A DNA stretch of 7,020 nt from positions 1 to 7,020 of the forward strand of contig JAIBDV010000153.1 of NCBI GenBank assembly GCA_024686055.1, in the 5' to 3' direction. Shown piece after piece: positions 1-6,164 of this stretch; position 1 is the stretch's first letter; every line of letters starts with the position of its first letter. The notes beneath the pieces are model-generated. The model saw only the letters and a program-made list of their open reading frames with translations. It was not told where the DNA came from and ran no database searches. This stretch comes from Neptuniibacter sp. GTDB taxonomy: Bacteria > Pseudomonadota > Gammaproteobacteria > Pseudomonadales > Balneatricaceae. The position numbers and the translations under genes were made by a program.

Positions 1-121
1 AAGCCCAGGATATAAAACAGCTGAGCCTGCAGCGAAAGCAGAGTTCCTGCAGCGACCCGGCACCCGCCCGTGCTGCGCTGATGGCAACCACGGCGCCAGG
101 CACTGCCCATCAAGCACTCAC
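1..121. other. Left-edge flank, no gene supported
   Basis: This stretch lies beyond the terminator of the pst operon. All three forward frames and the reverse frames were read; none gives a recognisable protein. A forward frame stops at 13-15 (TAA) and could be the last few codons of a convergent gene, and a reverse frame opens with ATG at 109-107 and runs off the edge, but neither has a visible ribosome binding site or familiar residues. The only structure seen is a 10-base direct repeat, CCTGCAGCGA, at 26-35 and 46-55 (period 20), of unknown meaning. Confidence 0.5.
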
Positions 122-146
122 AAAAAACCCGGCCTGCGCCGGGTTT
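122..146 (-). terminator. Intrinsic terminator after phoU
   Basis: Reading the minus strand there is a perfect 9-bp stem (AAACCCGGC at 146-138 paired with GCCGGGTTT at 133-125) around a 4-base loop (137-134), running directly into six T residues (127-122). It begins 23 bases after the phoU stop codon, as expected for the end of the pst transcript. On the plus strand the same stem is followed by only three T residues, so it could work weakly for a convergent transcript as well, but the minus-strand reading is clearly the better one. Confidence 0.93.
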
Positions 147-169
147 CATGAACAGTTTTGTCGTCGGGT

Positions 170-904
170 TCAGCGGTTATCAATATCGTCCTGCACGGCT
201 TTTTTGATCTGCTTCAGGCTCTGGTGGCGAACGTCGGTGCCAGAGACCAGGTAGATCAGGTGTTCAGCCATATTACGGGCGTGGTCACCGATACGTTCCA
301 GGCTGCGCAGCACCCAGATAACGTTCAGCACACTGGAGATGGCGCGCGGGTCTTCCATCATGTAGGTCACCAGCGAGCGCATCGCGGTGCGGTATTCCTG
401 GTCAACCGACTTGTCCTGTTTAGCGACTCGGTACGCCAGTTCGGTATCGTTACGGGCAAAGGCCGTCAGTACGTTTTTCACCATGTCGCGTACCAGGGTG
501 CCAATATGGCGAACTTCCTGGTAGCCGCGCGGGCTGTCGCCCTCTTCGACCAGTTCGATGGCATGACGGCAGATTTTGGCAGCTTCATCACCCATACGTT
601 CCAGATCACTGACCGCCTTGGAGACGGAGATAATCAGGCGTAAGTCGCTGGCAGCGGGCTGGCGGCGGGCGATAATGGTGGTGCACTGCTCGTCGATCAT
701 CAGTTCCATATCGTTGATCTGTTTATCAACGCGACGGGACTGTTCTGCCAGCTCGGCATCACCTACCAGCAGTGATTCAATGGCGTCGTGTACCTGGCGC
801 TCTACTACGCCGCCCATGGTGAGCAGCTGGGTACGGATCTGCTCCAGCTCGTCATTGAACTGCTGCGAGATGTGGGAGGAGTAATTGTCGTTGTCGAATT
901 CCAC
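170..904 (-). CDS. phoU: Phosphate-signalling protein PhoU
   Basis: PhoU is a cytoplasmic, all-helical regulator that couples the Pst transporter to the PhoR sensor kinase and keeps the Pho regulon off when phosphate is plentiful. The 244-residue product has the family's two-fold design, each half carrying the metal-binding E/DxxxD signature: E102-RMG-D106 and E203-RIG-D207. The N-terminal segment HISQQFNDELEQIR is typical of gammaproteobacterial PhoU. Length matches the usual 230-245 residues. The frame is open from a TTG at 919, but the GTG at 904 is preferred because GGAG (917-914) sits 9 bases upstream of it and would lie inside the longer version. It is the last gene of the operon, 79 bases after pstB, and is followed by a strong terminator. 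Identity is secure; the start is likely but not certain. Confidence 0.95.
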   Translation of the reverse strand: MEFDNDNYSSHISQQFNDELEQIRTQLLTMGGVVERQVHDAIESLLVGDAELAEQSRRVDKQINDMELMIDEQCTTIIARRQPAASDLRLIISVSKAVSDLERMGDEAAKICRHAIELVEEGDSPRGYQEVRHIGTLVRDMVKNVLTAFARNDTELAYRVAKQDKSVDQEYRTAMRSLVTYMMEDPRAISSVLNVIWVLRSLERIGDHARNMAEHLIYLVSGTDVRHQSLKQIKKAVQDDIDNR

Positions 905-951
905 GGTAGATCTCTCCAAATAGCGTTTATACGGTTAAGGGTAAAACAATG

Positions 952-976
952 CAGGCGGCACGTCCTGTGACGCCTG
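952..976 (-). other. Hairpin in the pstB-phoU gap, possible attenuator
   Basis: On the minus strand CAGGCGTCAC (976-967) pairs with GTGCCGCCTG (961-952): 10 base pairs with one internal mismatch and a 5-base loop. It starts 8 bases after the pstB stop codon and is followed by CATTGTTTTA, which is T-rich but interrupted. It could act as a weak terminator, lowering phoU relative to pstB, or as a barrier that protects the upstream mRNA. The sequence alone does not decide between these. Confidence 0.45.
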
Positions 977-983
977 ATCTGGC

Positions 984-1820
984 TTAGCCGTAACGACCGG
1001 TGATGTAATCTTCGGTCTGCTTCTGGCTCGGGTTGGTAAACAGCGTATCGGTGACACCAAACTCAATCAGATCGCCCATGTACATAAAGGCGGTGTAGTC
1101 GGAGACGCGGGCCGCCTGCTGCATGTTGTGGGTGACGATAGCGATGGTGAAATCGTTTTTCAGTTCGTGGATCAGTTCTTCGATCTTCAGCGTGGAGATC
1201 GGGTCCAGTGCGGAGGCCGGTTCATCCAGCAGCAGCACTTCAGGCTTTACTGCGATGGTGCGGGCGATAACCAGACGCTGCTGCTGACCACCGGACATGC
1301 CCAGTGCGCTTTCGTGCAGGCGGTCTTTGACTTCATCCCACAGCGCAGCGGATTTCAGTGCCCATTCGACGGTTTCATCCAGTACGCGCTTTTTGTTGAT
1401 GCCCTGAATACGCAGGCCGTAGGCAACGTTTTCATAGATCGTTTTCGGGAATGGGTTCGGCTTCTGGAATACCATGCCAACACGGCGGCGCAGCTCGGCC
1501 ACTTCTACAGCGCGGTCATAGATGTTTTTCTCATCCAGCAGGATTTCGCCTTCAATGCGGCAGCCATCAACCAGGTCATTCATGCGGTTGAAGCAGCGCA
1601 GTAACGTAGATTTACCGCAACCCGATGGACCGATAAATGCCGTTACGCGGTTCTTCGGAATAACCATGTCGATGCCGTGCAGGGCTTCGTTGTCGCCGTA
1701 GTACAGCTTCAGGTTGTTGACCTTGAGGGTGTGTTCTTCGCTTGCCAGGTCCAGCGTCCGGTTATCACGCTGCATGGAGGCGATGTCGATTGAGTGTGTT
1801 TTGGCTTCAGTGTTCATCAT
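984..1820 (-). CDS. pstB: Phosphate ABC transporter ATP-binding protein PstB
   Basis: PstB is the cytoplasmic ATPase that, as a dimer on PstA and PstC, powers phosphate import. All ABC motifs are present in the 278-residue product: Walker A GPSGCGKST (64-72), Q-loop Q119 in VFQKPNPFP, signature MSGGQQQR (175-182), Walker B VLLLDE (195-200), D-loop SALD (203-206) and switch histidine H231 in THNMQQAARVSDYTAF. The C-terminus QTEDYITGRYG is a PstB hallmark. An N-terminal extension of about 20 residues relative to E. coli PstB (257 aa) resembles that of pseudomonads. The gene opens with two consecutive ATG codons (1820 and 1817); AGGAAG lies 6 bases before the first, which is therefore chosen. 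It follows pstA by 65 bases and precedes phoU by 79. Confidence 0.97.
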   Translation of the reverse strand: MMNTEAKTHSIDIASMQRDNRTLDLASEEHTLKVNNLKLYYGDNEALHGIDMVIPKNRVTAFIGPSGCGKSTLLRCFNRMNDLVDGCRIEGEILLDEKNIYDRAVEVAELRRRVGMVFQKPNPFPKTIYENVAYGLRIQGINKKRVLDETVEWALKSAALWDEVKDRLHESALGMSGGQQQRLVIARTIAVKPEVLLLDEPASALDPISTLKIEELIHELKNDFTIAIVTHNMQQAARVSDYTAFMYMGDLIEFGVTDTLFTNPSQKQTEDYITGRYG

Positions 1821-1836
1821 CAGAATCTTCCTGTTA

Positions 1837-1868
1837 AGGCACCCGGCGTTGTGTTGGCGCAGGTGCCT
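1837..1868 (-). other. Hairpin in the pstA-pstB gap
   Basis: A perfect 7-bp inverted repeat, AGGCACC (1868-1862 on the minus strand) with GGTGCCT (1843-1837), encloses an 18-base loop that contains a further GCG/CGC pairing. No T-run follows; the next bases are TAACAGGAAG, which includes the pstB ribosome binding site. It is therefore not a terminator. It might stabilise the upstream pstA message or modulate access to the pstB start, but this is inference. Confidence 0.4.
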
Positions 1869-1885
1869 GTCGCTATGCAGCGTTA

Positions 1886-3574
1886 TTACATTTCCAGCGC
1901 TTTGTATTTCTCGCGCAGATGGTTACGGATCGCAATGGCAGAGAGGTTAAGCAGTGCAATCACGGCAACCAGCAGCAGTGCGGTGGCGTACACCAGTGGG
2001 CGGGCCGCTTCTACGTTCGGGCTCTGGAAGCCAACGTCGTAGATGTGGAAACCCAGGTGCATGAACTTCTGGTCCAGATGCAGGAACGGGTAGTTCAGAT
2101 CCAGCGGCAGACTCGGCGCCAGTTTTACCACACCGACCAGCATCAGTGGTGCAACTTCACCGGCAGCACGGGCGATGGCCAGGATTACACCGGTCATCAT
2201 GGCCGGGCTGGCCATTGGCAGCACCACTTTCCACAGGGTTTCGAACTTGGTCGCACCCAGTGCCAGTGAACCTTCACGCACCGAGCGTGGGATTCGGCTG
2301 AGGCCTTCTTCAGTGGCCACGATAACAACCGGTACGGTCAGCAGTGCCAGCGTCAGCGACGCCCACATCAGACCCGGGGTACCAAAGGTCGGTGCCGGTT
2401 TGGCTTCCGGGAAGAACAGATCATCGATGTTGCCGCCCAGGAAGTAAACGAAGAAGCCTAGACCAAATACACCGTATACGATCGACGGGACACCAGCCAG
2501 GTTGTTAACAGCGATACGGATCAGGCGGGTAACAAAACCCTGCTTGGCGTACTCGCGCAGGTAAACGGCAGCGACAACCCCAAATGGCGTTACCATCACT
2601 GACATCAGCATTACCATCATTACCGTACCGAAGATCGCGGGGAAAATGCCGCCTTCAGTGTTGGCTTCACGGGGTTCGTCGCTCATGAACTCCCAGATTT
2701 TAGAAACATAGTGGCCAACCTTGTCACCCAGGCTCATATTGTTCGGCAGGAATGCACGAACAACTTTACCCAGGCTGATCTCAATGGTCTGGCCTGCTGC
2801 TGTTTCAGCCACCAGGGTGTCACGGTTAAAGCCTTCGTACAGGTCCAGCAGCGTTTGCTGCAGGGCCTGGTATTCAGCATTCAGTTCAACCCGGCGGTCG
2901 TCGATTTCGGCATAACGGCTCTGGTCGGTGACCCCTTTAAGCTCCAGCGAACGCTGTTTCAGACGCAGGCGCTCAAGCTTGTAGTTGATGGCGCCAATGG
3001 TGCCTTTTTCAATATCGGAGATCTGGTCGTGAATATCCAGGGTCCGTTCGATACGAGCCTGGAAGTTGTTCCACAGTGCCATGTACTCATCGGTTTTCTG
3101 ATAACCCTTGTAGCTGGCGACCAGTTTGCCGTTTTCTTTCAGGCCACGCAGGTAACCATAGAAGTTACCCCATTCACGCCGTTCAGCGGCAAACATCATG
3201 TCTGGCTGGTTGCGTTCGCTCATGAACGCATCCAGTACCCAGATAAAGTCACTGCCGCCGACATCACGGTTGCCAACTTTAACCAGGTCACGCTGCATGA
3301 AATCCATGCCCGCGGGGACGTTAACGCCGGCATCCCGCAGCTGAGCAGCCGGTACCATCTCCTGCTCGACGATTTCGCCGGCCATGACCATGGTGTTGCC
3401 ATTTTCAGTGTATTTGGCCTGCACGAGATCGGCGGGCCAGAAGTGGCCCAGGCCACGTACAGCGATCAGCGACAGCAGGCCGATGACCATGATCATACAG
3501 ATGGCTACCGCACCGGCATTCAGCCAGACCCAGGGGGAGCCAGATTTTGTCCATTCGGTGAATGAGACGCGCAT
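1886..3574 (-). CDS. pstA: Phosphate ABC transporter permease PstA, long form with periplasmic insert
   Basis: PstA is one of the two membrane subunits that form the phosphate channel. A first transmembrane helix (about 16-39) is followed by a long, hydrophilic, presumably periplasmic region (about 40-305), then the permease core: membrane segments near 309-338, 353-379 and 402-421, the EAA loop EGSLALGATKFETLWKVVLP (434-453) that docks on PstB, and helices near 456-481 and 526-549. The protein ends HLREKYKALEM. At 562 residues it is nearly twice E. coli PstA (296). The N-terminal part is what Pfam calls DUF3333, found at the front of long PstA proteins. Residues about 165-248 are rich in charged heptads and look like a coiled coil. 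The frame opens at a GTG at 3595, but AGGAG lies 9 bases before the ATG at 3574, which is preferred. Two stops in a row (TAATAA) end the gene. Confidence 0.95.
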   Translation of the reverse strand: MRVSFTEWTKSGSPWVWLNAGAVAICMIMVIGLLSLIAVRGLGHFWPADLVQAKYTENGNTMVMAGEIVEQEMVPAAQLRDAGVNVPAGMDFMQRDLVKVGNRDVGGSDFIWVLDAFMSERNQPDMMFAAERREWGNFYGYLRGLKENGKLVASYKGYQKTDEYMALWNNFQARIERTLDIHDQISDIEKGTIGAINYKLERLRLKQRSLELKGVTDQSRYAEIDDRRVELNAEYQALQQTLLDLYEGFNRDTLVAETAAGQTIEISLGKVVRAFLPNNMSLGDKVGHYVSKIWEFMSDEPREANTEGGIFPAIFGTVMMVMLMSVMVTPFGVVAAVYLREYAKQGFVTRLIRIAVNNLAGVPSIVYGVFGLGFFVYFLGGNIDDLFFPEAKPAPTFGTPGLMWASLTLALLTVPVVIVATEEGLSRIPRSVREGSLALGATKFETLWKVVLPMASPAMMTGVILAIARAAGEVAPLMLVGVVKLAPSLPLDLNYPFLHLDQKFMHLGFHIYDVGFQSPNVEAARPLVYATALLLVAVIALLNLSAIAIRNHLREKYKALEM

Positions 3575-3578
3575 ATCA

Positions 3579-3593
3579 GTTTTCTCCTCTCTC
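3579..3593 (-). promoter_or_regulatory. Ribosome binding site that sets the pstA start
   Basis: In the 28 bases between the pstC stop and the ATG at 3574, the minus strand reads GAGAGAGGAGAAAA, containing AGGAG 9 bases before that ATG. The upstream in-frame GTG (3595) has no purine-rich motif before it, and using it would put this site inside the coding region. This argues for MRVSFTEW as the true N-terminus of PstA. Confidence 0.7.
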
Positions 3594-3602
3594 ACTCACA
3601 GT

Positions 3603-5879
3603 TTACAGGGAGCCATATTTGTTACGCAGATGCTGACGGATCACTTCTGCAATGGTGTTGACCATAAAGGTGAACAGGAACAGTACGAAGGCGGCCAGGA
3701 ACAGGATACGGAAGTGAGTACTGCCGACCTCGGATTCTGGCATCTCTACGGCAATGTTCGCCGCCAGAGTACGCATACCTTCAAAGATGTTGATGTCCAT
3801 AATCGGTGTGTTACCGGTGGCCATCAGTACGATCATGGTTTCACCCACCGCACGGCCCATACCGATCATCACCGCAGAGAAGATGCCCGGGCTTGCTGTT
3901 GGCATGACTACACGCACCAGGGTCTGCCATGGCGTTGCACCCAGCGCCAGCGAACCGTAGCTCAGGCTTTTCGGCACCGCGAAGATGGCATCCTCGGTGA
4001 TGGAGAAGATAGTCGGGATAACCGCGAAGCCCATAGCGATGCCGACTACCAGCGCGTTACGCTGATCGTAGGCGATGCCCAGGTCGTTGGTGATCCACAG
4101 GCGCATATCGCCACCGAACAGCAGTGATTCAATACCCGGGGCAATCCACAGACCGAACAGGGTCGCGCAGATGACCACCGGCACCAGAATCGCAGCATCC
4201 CAGCCGTCGGGCAGCAGGAAGCGGATCCGGTTGGGCATTTGCGTCCAGGTAAAGGCAAACAGCAGGATGCCCAGCGGGATGGTAAACATCACCACGAAGA
4301 TACCGGCCATATGCAGCTCCATGAACGGCGCCAGCCACAGGCCCGCCAGGAAGCCGAGGATAACCGTTGGCAATGCTTCCATCAGCTCGATGATCGGCTT
4401 CACTTTACGGCGCAGCGCCGGTGCCATGAAGTAGGCGGTGTAGATCGCGCCACAGATCGCCAGCGGCGTAGCCATCAACATGGCATAGAACGCTGCTTTC
4501 AGGGTGCCGAATGCCAGTGGCATCAGGCTGTATTTTGGCTCAAAGTCATTGTTGGACGCAGAGGACTGCCAGACGTAGTCCGGTTCCTCATAGCCTTCGT
4601 ACCAGACTTCCGCCCAGAGCGCGTCCCAGGAAATTTCCGGGTGCTCGTTGTGCACGGCCCACAGTGTCAGCTGGCCCCTGTTCTCAACCAGCAAGGCGTT
4701 GGCGCGAGGTGACAGAGCGATGCCGTCGACGTTGCCCTGGGCAACCGTCTCTTCCAGCGCGGTGCGGTGTGCGGTGGTGTTGAACAGACGCAGCGTACCC
4801 TGACTGTCGACGGTGGCGAAGCCTTTACGGCGATGCTCAATGGTCAGGTCGTTGATAGCGGTGTTGTTGCCATCAAAGCTGCGGATTTTGGTCAGCACCC
4901 AGGCGGCGTTTTCATCGCGCACCAGGAACCACTGTGATACTTCACCTTTGGTGTCTGACACCAGCAGTGAGTTACCACCGAGCAGCAGAGTAAAGTCGGT
5001 GATCTGACCGGCCGTTGCGTCGATAACCTGGGTGGTTTGCGGGCCATTTGCAGCCTGCAGATCAACCACGCCCACTTTGCCATCGGCACCGCCAATCAGC
5101 AGCCAGCGACGATCGGGCATCAGCAGCAGTTTGTTTGCCGCCAGGTTCAGTTTTGGCAGCGCCTGGATATCGGTGCTGGCTTCCACTTCGCCGGTGATCA
5201 GGTTTTCTTCCAGTGACAGATCAGCCACGCTCAGGTTGGCTTCGGTGCCGCCAACCATGCGCCACTCGCCTTCTTCGCCGTTCAATGCCAGCAGTTCGAT
5301 CGGCCCGTCGCTGAGATCGATCGGTGTTTCACCCAGTGGGTAGACCACCTCCGGAGTGATAACACGCTTGCCATCCGGGTAGGTGGCTTTGTAGTCATGC
5401 TTCATCACCAGTGCCTGGCCATTGCTCAGGCCCAGCACAAAGGTACGGCTTTCTTCTGAAGCCAGAGTGAAGCTGGTGACGGTGGTGCTATCAGTCAGAG
5501 GGTGCTTCTGTTGCAGCAGCATCTCGCCGTTACGGGTATTGAAGAAGAACAGTTCACCCTGATCATTGACGCGCAGGCCGATTTCAGCCTGTTCTTCCAT
5601 GGTCATATACAGGGTTTTCCCGCCGCCGGGCAGGGCATACGACTGGACTTCCTGGCCATCCTGCTGCCAGCGCTCAATCTTCGCCGACTCGAACAGGGGG
5701 GCTACTTCGTAGAGTAGATAGAAGAAGATCAGCAGGATCGCGACAATAACGCTGATACCGCCCACGGCGATACCGCCACGTGCGAACTGATCTTTCGCTT
5801 TACGGATTTTACGCAGCCGCTGTTGAGCGGGCGTATTGAAATCCAGGTCTTGAATATGGGAGCTGTTGTCAATGCTCAT
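3603..5879 (-). CDS. pstC: Phosphate ABC transporter permease PstC, long form with propeller-like periplasmic domain
   Basis: PstC pairs with PstA to form the inner-membrane phosphate channel. The 758-residue product has a short basic cytoplasmic N-terminus, a membrane helix (about 35-59), a large hydrophilic region (about 60-450), then the permease core with helices near 455-484, 497-518, 524-545, 562-582, 606-628, 665-688 and 723-745. The EAA loop YGSLALGATPWQTLVRVVMP (641-660) contacts PstB. E. coli PstC is 319 residues, so the extra length lies almost wholly between helices 1 and 2, on the periplasmic side. That insert has seven similar short segments of turn-then-strand type, such as VDSQGTLRLFN (357-367) and VENRGQLTLWAV (398-409), suggesting a beta-propeller. 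The ATG at 5879 is the only reasonable start; AGGA lies 10 bases upstream, rather far. A Pho box lies 59 bases before the start. Confidence 0.96.
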   Translation of the reverse strand: MSIDNSSHIQDLDFNTPAQQRLRKIRKAKDQFARGGIAVGGISVIVAILLIFFYLLYEVAPLFESAKIERWQQDGQEVQSYALPGGGKTLYMTMEEQAEIGLRVNDQGELFFFNTRNGEMLLQQKHPLTDSTTVTSFTLASEESRTFVLGLSNGQALVMKHDYKATYPDGKRVITPEVVYPLGETPIDLSDGPIELLALNGEEGEWRMVGGTEANLSVADLSLEENLITGEVEASTDIQALPKLNLAANKLLLMPDRRWLLIGGADGKVGVVDLQAANGPQTTQVIDATAGQITDFTLLLGGNSLLVSDTKGEVSQWFLVRDENAAWVLTKIRSFDGNNTAINDLTIEHRRKGFATVDSQGTLRLFNTTAHRTALEETVAQGNVDGIALSPRANALLVENRGQLTLWAVHNEHPEISWDALWAEVWYEGYEEPDYVWQSSASNNDFEPKYSLMPLAFGTLKAAFYAMLMATPLAICGAIYTAYFMAPALRRKVKPIIELMEALPTVILGFLAGLWLAPFMELHMAGIFVVMFTIPLGILLFAFTWTQMPNRIRFLLPDGWDAAILVPVVICATLFGLWIAPGIESLLFGGDMRLWITNDLGIAYDQRNALVVGIAMGFAVIPTIFSITEDAIFAVPKSLSYGSLALGATPWQTLVRVVMPTASPGIFSAVMIGMGRAVGETMIVLMATGNTPIMDINIFEGMRTLAANIAVEMPESEVGSTHFRILFLAAFVLFLFTFMVNTIAEVIRQHLRNKYGSL

Positions 5880-5884
5880 CGCAT
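5876..5884 (-). other. Two-codon mini-ORF (AUG CGA UGA) overlapping the pstC start
   Basis: On the minus strand ATG (5884-5882), CGA and TGA (5878-5876) form a Met-Arg-stop mini-ORF. Its stop overlaps the pstC initiation codon at 5879-5877 in an ATGA arrangement. The only Shine-Dalgarno-like sequence, AGGA, lies 5 bases before this first ATG but 10 bases before the pstC ATG, so ribosomes might start on the mini-ORF and restart on pstC. This could be chance; the pattern is seen, the function is inferred. Confidence 0.3.
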
Positions 5885-5922
5885 GAACGTCCTGAAAAAC
5901 CTGAGAGACTAATGATGCGGCT

Positions 5923-5928
5923 AAGGTA
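5923..5928 (-). promoter_or_regulatory. Candidate -10 element of a pstC promoter
   Basis: TACCTT on the minus strand matches TATAAT at the first, second and last positions, the most conserved ones. It begins exactly 10 bases after the Pho box, the usual distance in PhoB-activated promoters, where the Pho box replaces the -35 element. Transcription would start near 5916, leaving a leader of about 37 bases before pstC. The match is weak, as is common for activator-dependent promoters. Confidence 0.45.
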
Positions 5929-5945
5929 CTGTCAGTTAATGACAG
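5929..5945. repeat. Palindrome at the Pho box, CTGTCA-5-TGACAG
   Basis: CTGTCA (5929-5934) and TGACAG (5940-5945) form a perfect 6-bp inverted repeat around GTTAA. One arm is the perfect half-site of the Pho box. On the minus strand the other arm reads CTGACAG, a 5/7 match to the CTGTCAT half-site, placed 10 rather than the standard 11 bases further on. It may be a weak third PhoB repeat or just an overlapping palindrome. Confidence 0.5.
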
Positions 5946-5956
5946 TTTTGTTACAA
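5939..5956 (-). promoter_or_regulatory. Pho box (PhoB binding site) upstream of pstC
   Basis: The minus strand reads TTGTAACAAAACTGTCAT, matching the Pho box consensus CTGTCATAAAACTGTCAT at 15 of 18 positions: two 7-base direct half-sites, TTGTAAC and CTGTCAT, separated by AAAA with the standard 11-base period. The second half-site is perfect. It sits 59 bases before pstC in the pstS-pstC gap. PhoB-phosphate binding here under phosphate limitation would give pstC and the downstream genes a promoter of their own, in addition to any pstS promoter to the right of the window. Confidence 0.75.
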
Positions 5957-5974
5957 GCTGCAGGCATAAATAAG

Positions 5975-6000
5975 CGGGAGCACCATCCGTGGTTCTCCCG
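5975..6000 (-). terminator. Hairpin after pstS, probable terminator or attenuator
   Basis: On the minus strand CGGGAGAACCA (6000-5990) pairs with TGGTGCTCCCG (5985-5975): an 11-bp stem with one mismatch and a 4-base loop, followed by CTTATTTATG, a broken T-rich tract. The stem is strong and the tail moderate, so partial termination is likely. A leaky terminator between a binding-protein gene and its permease genes is a common way to make more binding protein than channel. It lies immediately upstream of the Pho box, which fits a terminator-then-promoter arrangement. Confidence 0.5.
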
Positions 6001-6046
6001 ATTGCTGAACTGTTGTGTACGGCGTGAAGGTCTTTTGGTTTATTCC

Positions 6047-6069
6047 AAGCTAAATCAGTTGGTTAGCTT
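6047..6069 (-). other. Hairpin in the pstS-pstC gap
   Basis: A perfect 7-bp inverted repeat, AAGCTAA (6047-6053) and TTAGCTT (6063-6069), with a 9-base loop. It is AT-rich and modest in strength, with no T-run after it on the minus strand. Together with the stems on either side it would put structured RNA downstream of the pstS message. Confidence 0.35.
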
Positions 6070-6076
6070 TGTTCGA

Positions 6077-6119
6077 GGTGCGCTTTTCAGACTTTGTTAC
6101 GTTGACTTTTTCGCGCACC
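6077..6119 (-). other. GC-rich inverted repeat in the pstS-pstC gap
   Basis: GGTGCGC (6119-6113 on the minus strand) can pair with GCGCACC (6083-6077), a perfect 7-bp GC-rich stem around a long 29-base loop that contains two copies of AAAGTC. The stem begins 45 bases past the pstS stop codon. It could protect the 3' end of pstS mRNA from exonucleases; the long loop makes this less certain. Confidence 0.35.
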
Positions 6120-6164
6120 CCTGACCTTATCAACAGCAGTCCAGAGGTGTTTACGACAGCGGGC

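Noticed and set aside
1..109. Reverse open frame starting with ATG at 109 and running off the left edge
   Set aside because: About 36 codons with no ribosome binding site and an unconvincing composition (many Arg, Gly and Cys). It cannot be told apart from chance in so short a stretch.
158..643. 161-codon open frame on the plus strand inside phoU
   Set aside because: It is antisense to PhoU, which has both ExxxD signatures; there is no independent support for the forward frame.
926..931. TATAAA on the minus strand upstream of phoU as a promoter
   Set aside because: No acceptable -35 element occurs 16-18 bases upstream (CTGCAT and neighbours are poor), so a single AT-rich hexamer is not enough.
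2711..3565. 284-codon open frame on the plus strand, antisense to pstA
   Set aside because: It lies wholly inside pstA, has no ribosome binding site or recognisable domain, and its composition (rich in Q, H, F and V) is what the complement of a GC-biased gene gives. pstA itself has clear permease motifs.
3384..4127. 247-codon open frame on the plus strand spanning the pstA-pstC junction
   Set aside because: It overlaps two solid genes on the other strand and reads as a histidine- and glutamine-rich shadow, with no domain or start signal.
6142..6159. Second possible Pho box just after pstS (minus strand CTGTCGTAAACACCTCTG)
   Set aside because: The first half-site resembles CTGTCAT, but the second half does not match, and there is no -10 at the right distance.
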